NCBI GenBank assembly: GCA_964607025.1 | Contig: CAZSIL010000040.1 | Coordinates: 1-8,625, forward strand | DNA: 8,625 bases | Origin: SIG565 sp964607025 | GTDB lineage: Bacteria; Bacillota; Clostridia; Oscillospirales; Acutalibacteraceae | Direction of reading: 5' to 3' | Part shown: in pieces, positions 5,632 to 8,625 of the stretch | Layout: each line of letters starts with the position of its first letter | Position numbering within the stretch: position 1 is the first letter of the stretch | Position numbers and translations under genes: made by a program | The notes under the pieces: generated by a model | What the model was told of the DNA's origin: nothing | Database searches by the model: none | The model's input: only the letters and a program-made list of their open reading frames with translations

Positions 5632-6474
5632 TTATTCAATCGTTTCATTTAACAGAGCTGCTAAAGCTAATGTGTTATTCACAAATGCTCCTAAAGACAG
5701 TCTGTCATCATCTGACAAATCCGAATAGTTTGCATTTTCAAATTCATGCATTTTTTTAAATTCCATTTTGATTTTAATTAATAGTGAAGATGTTTTCTGT
5801 TTGAGTGAATTAAGCTTTTCAACTGTTTTTTTGAGTTCATTACTTGCTTTCTTTATTTTTTGAGTTTCTATTCCAGCTTTTTCTGCAATCTTTTTATTTT
5901 TTCCGCTCAAAGCAAATATAGATATTCCGGTAGTTACACCTGCAATACCCCAGCCAATCGGTCCAGCCAATGCAAGCAATGCGTGACCTCCAGCCATGCC
6001 AGCCCCTCCAGCCGCAAGGGCACCGCCCCCAAGCCACGCTAATGCTGCGTTGGTTGCCGCTGCACCAGTTAACGTAGAAATTGCTACCCCCGTTGAAGCG
6101 GTTCCAAAAGTTGTTGCTATCCACATCGCTGCCGTAGGTGCAAGACTTGCTATTGCTGCTCCACCAGCAACTCCAGCTGCCGTACTTTTTCCGGATTCCA
6201 CTGCACTCTGATAAGCTTCTTTTGCATATGATTCTGTATCATTGAATTTTTTCCTATGTGTTTCAATCTCCAACAAATTTTTTTCAAATTCTTTAGGGTG
6301 GTTGGCTATACTGTTTATTAACACTTCAATTTCTCTAATAAGTTCTATAGAATTTTTACGTTTTTCATACAAGTCTTTGCAACCATTTTCCAAAGATTTA
6401 TATGTTTTATTGTACTCATTTACTGCGCTTTCATGGGTTCCCAACGCCTCTTTTTTTGCTTTGTTATAAAACAT
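5632..6474 (-). CDS. Coiled-coil protein with glycine/alanine-rich hydrophobic core
   Basis: A 280-residue protein in three parts. Residues 1-95 form a charged coiled coil, residues 98-190 a long Gly/Ala-rich hydrophobic core (FGTASTGVAIS at 123-133, LAWLGGGALAAGGAGMAGG at 145-163, ALAGPIGWGIAGV at 168-180), and residues 192-245 a second coiled coil, with a small acidic tail. Such a core, with many G-x3-G spacings, is typical of tightly packed or pore-forming membrane segments; I recall similar cores in unrelated uncharacterised bacterial proteins but cannot name a family. The ATG at 6474 is chosen because GGAGG lies about 9 bases before it; the longer frame to 6555 runs into the regulator gene. 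It follows the WYL gene by 49 bases and is coupled to the 479-residue gene downstream. Hydrophobic but without a signal peptide, it may be a regulated membrane effector. Confidence 0.85.
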   Translation of the reverse strand: MFYNKAKKEALGTHESAVNEYNKTYKSLENGCKDLYEKRKNSIELIREIEVLINSIANHPKEFEKNLLEIETHRKKFNDTESYAKEAYQSAVESGKSTAAGVAGGAAIASLAPTAAMWIATTFGTASTGVAISTLTGAAATNAALAWLGGGALAAGGAGMAGGHALLALAGPIGWGIAGVTTGISIFALSGKNKKIAEKAGIETQKIKKASNELKKTVEKLNSLKQKTSSLLIKIKMEFKKMHEFENANYSDLSDDDRLSLGAFVNNTLALAALLNETIE

Positions 6475-6523
6475 TTTATTTTCCTCCAAAATTTTTGATT
6501 TTATTTTAAACTCGTTTCCAAGT

Positions 6524-7492
6524 TTAGTGCAAATAGTTATTTTCCATCTTTCCAATCTCTTCCTTAATCTCCTCCACGAATTCCTCCGGGCTTACGACTT
6601 TTATCCAACTACCCTGACTGAGTAGCCACATTTTGATTCCGTCGCCGTAGGTTTCCGCTTCGATTAGGAATTTCCCTTTTCCACGCTCGATAATTTTTGC
6701 GGTGGGAAGTTTATCAAGAACAGCCTGCACCGATGGTCCTGTGAATTCAAAACGGATTTTTCGGAGTTTACCAGGCCACATAAAAAGGCTTCGCTCCCGA
6801 AGTTTTCCTTCGTCAAAATCCGGTGCCTCGTCAAGAGTAAATTTCTTACGGTGCTCGGTTATATGTTTAATTCGGTCAACTCGGAAATAAAACGGTTTTT
6901 CCGTGTTGCAGTCAGTTTTAAAAGCGATAAGGTAAAAATAATAATCGGTAAACATCATCGAAATCGGACGGAGTCTGTGGGTTACGTAAGTCCGGTCCAT
7001 TTTATAATAATCAATGGAAATCTCGCGTTTTTCCGTTATGCAGTTTATTAGCTGCCAAAGGTTTTCCTGGACGCTTTCACAGTCGTGGCGTACCTCGGAA
7101 TAGTGGTATAGTTCCTTGCGAACAAGTTCGTTGAGTTTCGGCCTGTCTTCCGTTGTGGTAAAACGCTTCAGTTTATCAACAATTTCCAGAAGTTCAATTT
7201 TGGAAAAAGCCCTTGCACCTATAAGGACTTCCACAAGCGCAAAAAGTTCCTTATTTGTAAGAAATTCATCCATATAAAGGCGGTAGCATTTATCCTGATA
7301 GGAATACTGTAGTTCCGTGTTTCCTACCAGATCTCTGTGATCTGCAAGAAACGCTTTCAGGTCGTTGAAATTGCGAGTAATGCTTTTTGTTGCAACACCA
7401 TATTCATCCGCCAATTTCTGTACCGAAAGGTCCTCGCCCCGAAGACCCCTGAAGAATATTTCGAGAAGTCTTTCCTGTTTTGTATTTTCCAC
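6524..7492 (-). CDS. WYL-domain transcriptional regulator
   Basis: A 322-residue protein with the normal length and order for the family. Residues 5-52 form a winged helix-turn-helix (LSVQKLADEYGVATKSITRNFNDL). Residues 145-215 are the WYL domain, with IDYYKMD, RLRPISMMF, YYFYLIAF (FYL in place of the name-giving WYL) and FRVDRIKHI. Residues 240-315 are a WCX-like C-terminal extension. WYL domains bind small ligands or nucleic acid, and such regulators control BREX, CBASS and other defence loci as well as DNA-damage genes. The start is GTG at 7492, with TTTGGAGG 8 bases upstream; no ATG start fits as well. It is the first gene of the leftward cluster and is divergent from the XRE remnant. It probably controls the membrane-protein genes behind it and itself. 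Confidence 0.93.
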   Translation of the reverse strand: MENTKQERLLEIFFRGLRGEDLSVQKLADEYGVATKSITRNFNDLKAFLADHRDLVGNTELQYSYQDKCYRLYMDEFLTNKELFALVEVLIGARAFSKIELLEIVDKLKRFTTTEDRPKLNELVRKELYHYSEVRHDCESVQENLWQLINCITEKREISIDYYKMDRTYVTHRLRPISMMFTDYYFYLIAFKTDCNTEKPFYFRVDRIKHITEHRKKFTLDEAPDFDEGKLRERSLFMWPGKLRKIRFEFTGPSVQAVLDKLPTAKIIERGKGKFLIEAETYGDGIKMWLLSQGSWIKVVSPEEFVEEIKEEIGKMENNYLH

Positions 7493-7525
7493 TTTTCTGC
7501 CTCCAAACGCAATTGTTTTAAGGTC

Positions 7526-7560
7526 ATTATACTATAAAAAGCAGACAACCCTCGGTCTGC
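7526..7560 (-). promoter_or_regulatory. Promoter core and operator-like repeat for the WYL gene
   Basis: On the minus strand a perfect TATAAT (7531-7526) lies about 34 bases before the GTG start. No good -35 box is found 17 bases upstream. Instead that position lies in an inverted repeat GCAGAC-8-GTCTGC (7541-7546 with 7555-7560). A regulator bound there could activate or block the polymerase; autoregulation by the WYL protein is a natural guess. Confidence 0.4.
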
Positions 7561-7590
7561 ATAAAAGTTTGAGTTGTTCATAATAATAAT

Positions 7591-7619
7591 TATAGTTATT
7601 ATTTTTATTAATAACTATA
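7591..7619. promoter_or_regulatory. AT-only inverted repeat in the divergent intergenic region
   Basis: TATAGTTATT (7591-7600) and AATAACTATA (7610-7619) form a perfect 10-base inverted repeat with a 9-base spacer. It lies just before the open frame of the XRE gene and overlaps its first codons. It could be an operator for the XRE or WYL protein. AT-rich repeats arise easily by chance, so confidence is modest. Confidence 0.35.
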
Positions 7620-7989
7620 TCATTTTGAAGGCGCTCCATCAAGGAAAGAAAACTTTAATTGCGGAGAACGCATAAAAGAATTAAGAAAAGCAAATTCTCT
7701 TTCACAGGAGCGCCTCGCCCTCAACGCCGGAATCGCGACTGCATATCTCGGTCTTATTGAAAGGGGAAAGCGCAACCCGACTGTTGTTACAATCGAAAAT
7801 ATCTGCGACGCTTTAGGCATCAGCCTTGCGGAATTTTTCAGTCCAACCGAATCAATTATAAAAAATGATGATTTTGCAGAACAGATAAGGTGCCAGCTTT
7901 CAGGTCTTTCTTTCGAAGAACAGTCTGCAATTCTTCAACTTGTAAAACAAGTCGTCCGCATCCGAGAAATCGGAAATACAAACGACTGA
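7615..7989 (+). pseudogene. XRE-family helix-turn-helix regulator lacking a start codon
   Basis: An open plus-strand frame encodes a typical XRE domain: CGERIKELRKANSLSQERL, then LGLIERGKRNPTVVTIENIC and DALGISLAEFF. It continues with a C-terminal helix region ending in VVRIREIGNTND and a TGA at 7987. The helix-turn-helix part looks intact. However, the frame begins directly after TAA at 7612-7614 and contains no ATG, GTG or TTG before the domain (first residues LYHFEGAPSRKENFNCG), and no ribosome binding site is seen there. The 5' end therefore seems lost, through a small deletion, a frameshift, a sequencing error or a rare start such as ATA at 7672. It diverges from the WYL gene and may once have co-regulated the cassette. 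Confidence 0.7.
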
Positions 7990-8063
7990 TTTAAAAACTA
8001 TTTTATCAATTTAATTAATTAAAGTATATCACCGCTTGTTGCAAAAATCAATGTTAAAAATGA

Positions 8064-8119
8064 TGTGTTTTGTTATATTTTGACAAAACACACAAACAAT
8101 AAGTGTTGTGTCAAATTTT
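8064..8119 (+). terminator. Terminator-like inverted repeat behind the XRE gene
   Basis: TTTGACAAAACAC (8079-8091) pairs with GTGTTGTGTCAAA (8103-8115), with one mismatch, followed by TTTTAATT, the layout of a weak rho-independent terminator. An upstream TGTGTTTTGT (8064-8073) can pair with ACAAAACACA (8083-8092) instead, so the two folds exclude each other. Alternatively these are three copies of a protein-binding half-site. Confidence 0.35.
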
Positions 8120-8311
8120 AATTGCTTCAAACCAAAATTCATTTCGCTTACTCCCGTTTCTTCCACTCCGAACCCCAATATTAATTTTCGCTTTATTAAA
8201 GTCCTTTTTCGAAGGTGCTGAAAAACAAGAAGCGAATAGCCTTTTCCTCAATGATAAAGTTCAGCACTCTTGTTGATTGGCTTTTGGAGAAATAAATATC
8301 CAATAATTTAA
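8120..8311. other. Stretch without a recognisable gene
   Basis: I find no gene here. GTGCTGAA (8215-8222) and TTCAGCAC near 8269 form a widely spaced 8-base inverted repeat. A short plus-strand frame ending in STLVDWLLEK and a TAA near 8296 reads like protein but has no start or ribosome binding site, so it could be a gene remnant or chance. Confidence 0.35.
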
Positions 8312-8352
8312 GAAGGCACCCCCTTAGGGTAGTTGCCTTCTTCTTCAATTTT
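8312..8352. terminator. Hairpin with GAAGGCA/TGCCTTC arms
   Basis: GAAGGCA (8312-8318) pairs with TGCCTTC (8334-8340), and ACCC/GGGT can extend the stem inside. On the plus strand it is followed by TTCTTCAATTTTATT, on the minus strand by TTAAATTATT. It could stop transcription from either side, but the T-runs are interrupted. Confidence 0.4.
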
Positions 8353-8361
8353 ATTATGTTG

Positions 8362-8459
8362 TTCTTTCGGTGCAGGGGTTGCCCGCTCTCAAAAACTTTG
8401 AAAAAAATAAGCATAGCTGTAAATTTACAGCTATGCTCAAACTTCAAGTAAATCCATTG
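8362..8459. repeat. Diverged direct repeat, copy B (partner at 1915-2006)
   Basis: This is the second copy of the pattern at 1915-2006, in the same orientation, 6447 bases further right. It keeps TTCTTTCGGT, GGGGTT, AATAAGCA and the palindrome core AGCTGTAAATTT, and ends near CCATTG. Here the palindrome is perfect, whereas copy A has several changes. The pair brackets the whole central cassette. Confidence 0.55.
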
Positions 8460-8557
8460 TTTTTTGTCGTGTCGTGGGTTCGGTGGAACCCTGTACTGTA
8501 CCCACGGCAAAACATATAGTATCATATATGCCCCGGATACTCCCAACCCCTGCACCG
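8368..8557. repeat. 14-base perfect inverted repeat, arms 162 bases apart
   Basis: CGGTGCAGGGGTTG (8368-8381) is matched exactly by its reverse complement CAACCCCTGCACCG (8544-8557). The interval holds a 28-base palindrome and smaller hairpins (GGGTTC/GAACCC at 8476-8491; CGTGGGT/ACCCACG at 8473-8506). It could be a small MITE-like element, recombinase arm sites or a folded RNA. No target-site duplication is visible. Confidence 0.5.
8401..8437 (-). terminator. Perfect 28-base palindrome with T-run
   Basis: Positions 8410-8423 and 8424-8437 are exact reverse complements of each other (AGCATAGCTGTAAA and its complement). On the minus strand it is followed by TATTTTTTTC. It is most simply a terminator for a minus-strand gene entering from the right edge, although a perfect palindrome without loop can also be a protein-binding or recombination site. 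Confidence 0.5.
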
Positions 8558-8575
8558 TCCGTGCTCACGCATTGG

Positions 8576-8625
8576 TTATCGTCGGTATTCCCGATGCTCA
8601 AGCCATTCGCCGACTATTGCCTTGA
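8576..8625 (-). CDS. Possible C-terminal end of a gene entering from the right edge
   Basis: One minus-strand frame is open from the edge to TAA at 8578-8576 and reads KAIVGEWLEHREYRR. The composition is protein-like and a terminator-like palindrome lies about 140 bases downstream, but 15 codons without a stop are easily due to chance. Confidence 0.2.
   Translation of the reverse strand, partial: KAIVGEWLEHREYRR

Noticed and set aside
6475..6555. Longer start for the 280-residue protein (307 residues).
   Set aside because: The extra residues overlap the end of the WYL gene, and a strong GGAGG site lies right before the ATG at 6474.
7620..7820. 66-residue minus-strand open frame.
   Set aside because: It is the antisense of the helix-turn-helix region of the XRE gene, whose plus-strand reading is unmistakable.
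8196..8555. 119-residue minus-strand open frame.
   Set aside because: It runs through the 28-base palindrome, the inverted repeat and the hairpin at 8312-8340, has no good ribosome binding site, and its composition is not convincing.
1..8625. CRISPR array, tRNA or rRNA genes.
   Set aside because: No regularly spaced repeats with unique spacers and no recognisable tRNA or rRNA sequence were found on reading both strands.

Overview
The window looks like a piece of accessory genome from a low-GC Gram-positive bacterium, most likely a gut Clostridia-type member of the Bacillota. This is an inference from AT-rich intergenic DNA, strong AGGAGG-like ribosome binding sites and the gene families present; no taxonomic marker gene is in the window. 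Almost every gene is on the minus strand, so transcription runs from high to low coordinates.

Left block (1-1716, minus strand). A minimal nucleotidyltransferase/HEPN pair of the MntA/HepT toxin-antitoxin type (1656-999) has a good sigma-A promoter. It is followed by a 191-base non-coding spacer with three stem-loops, the last one terminator-like. Then comes a reverse transcriptase gene, cut by the window edge (807-1), with FDFCDFF, YIDD and FLG motifs. A structured non-coding stretch just before a stand-alone RT is the layout of retrons and several defence-associated RTs, so this is the best candidate for an interesting system.

Central block (2037-7560, minus strand). A WYL-domain regulator (7492-6524) heads a run of genes: a 280-residue coiled-coil protein with a long glycine/alanine-rich hydrophobic core (6474-5632), a tightly coupled 479-residue protein with a conserved-looking soluble N-terminus and hydrophobic C-terminus (5617-4178), a 202-residue putative beta-helix protein (4089-3481), an overlapping helical protein (3539-3066), a cyclic-phosphate-processing receiver-domain protein (2983-2678), a 62-residue protein and a four-helix membrane protein (ATGA overlap). 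The run ends in a terminator-like hairpin. Two leaders in this cluster (before 4089 and before 2983) have the same three-element arrangement, in which the Shine-Dalgarno sequence can be sequestered. A WYL regulator over uncharacterised membrane proteins resembles known regulated defence cassettes, but no gene here matches a defence system I can name.

Right block (7561-8625). An XRE-type helix-turn-helix gene on the plus strand (open 7615-7989) diverges from the WYL gene but has no recognisable start codon, so it looks broken. The last 636 bases hold a terminator-like inverted repeat, a second hairpin, a perfect 28-base palindrome and a 14-base inverted repeat, with possibly the C-terminal end of a minus-strand gene at the edge. 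The palindrome region is a diverged second copy of a sequence at 1915-2006, in the same orientation. The two copies bracket the central cassette (about 6.45 kb), which suggests insertion as a unit or a reused module end.
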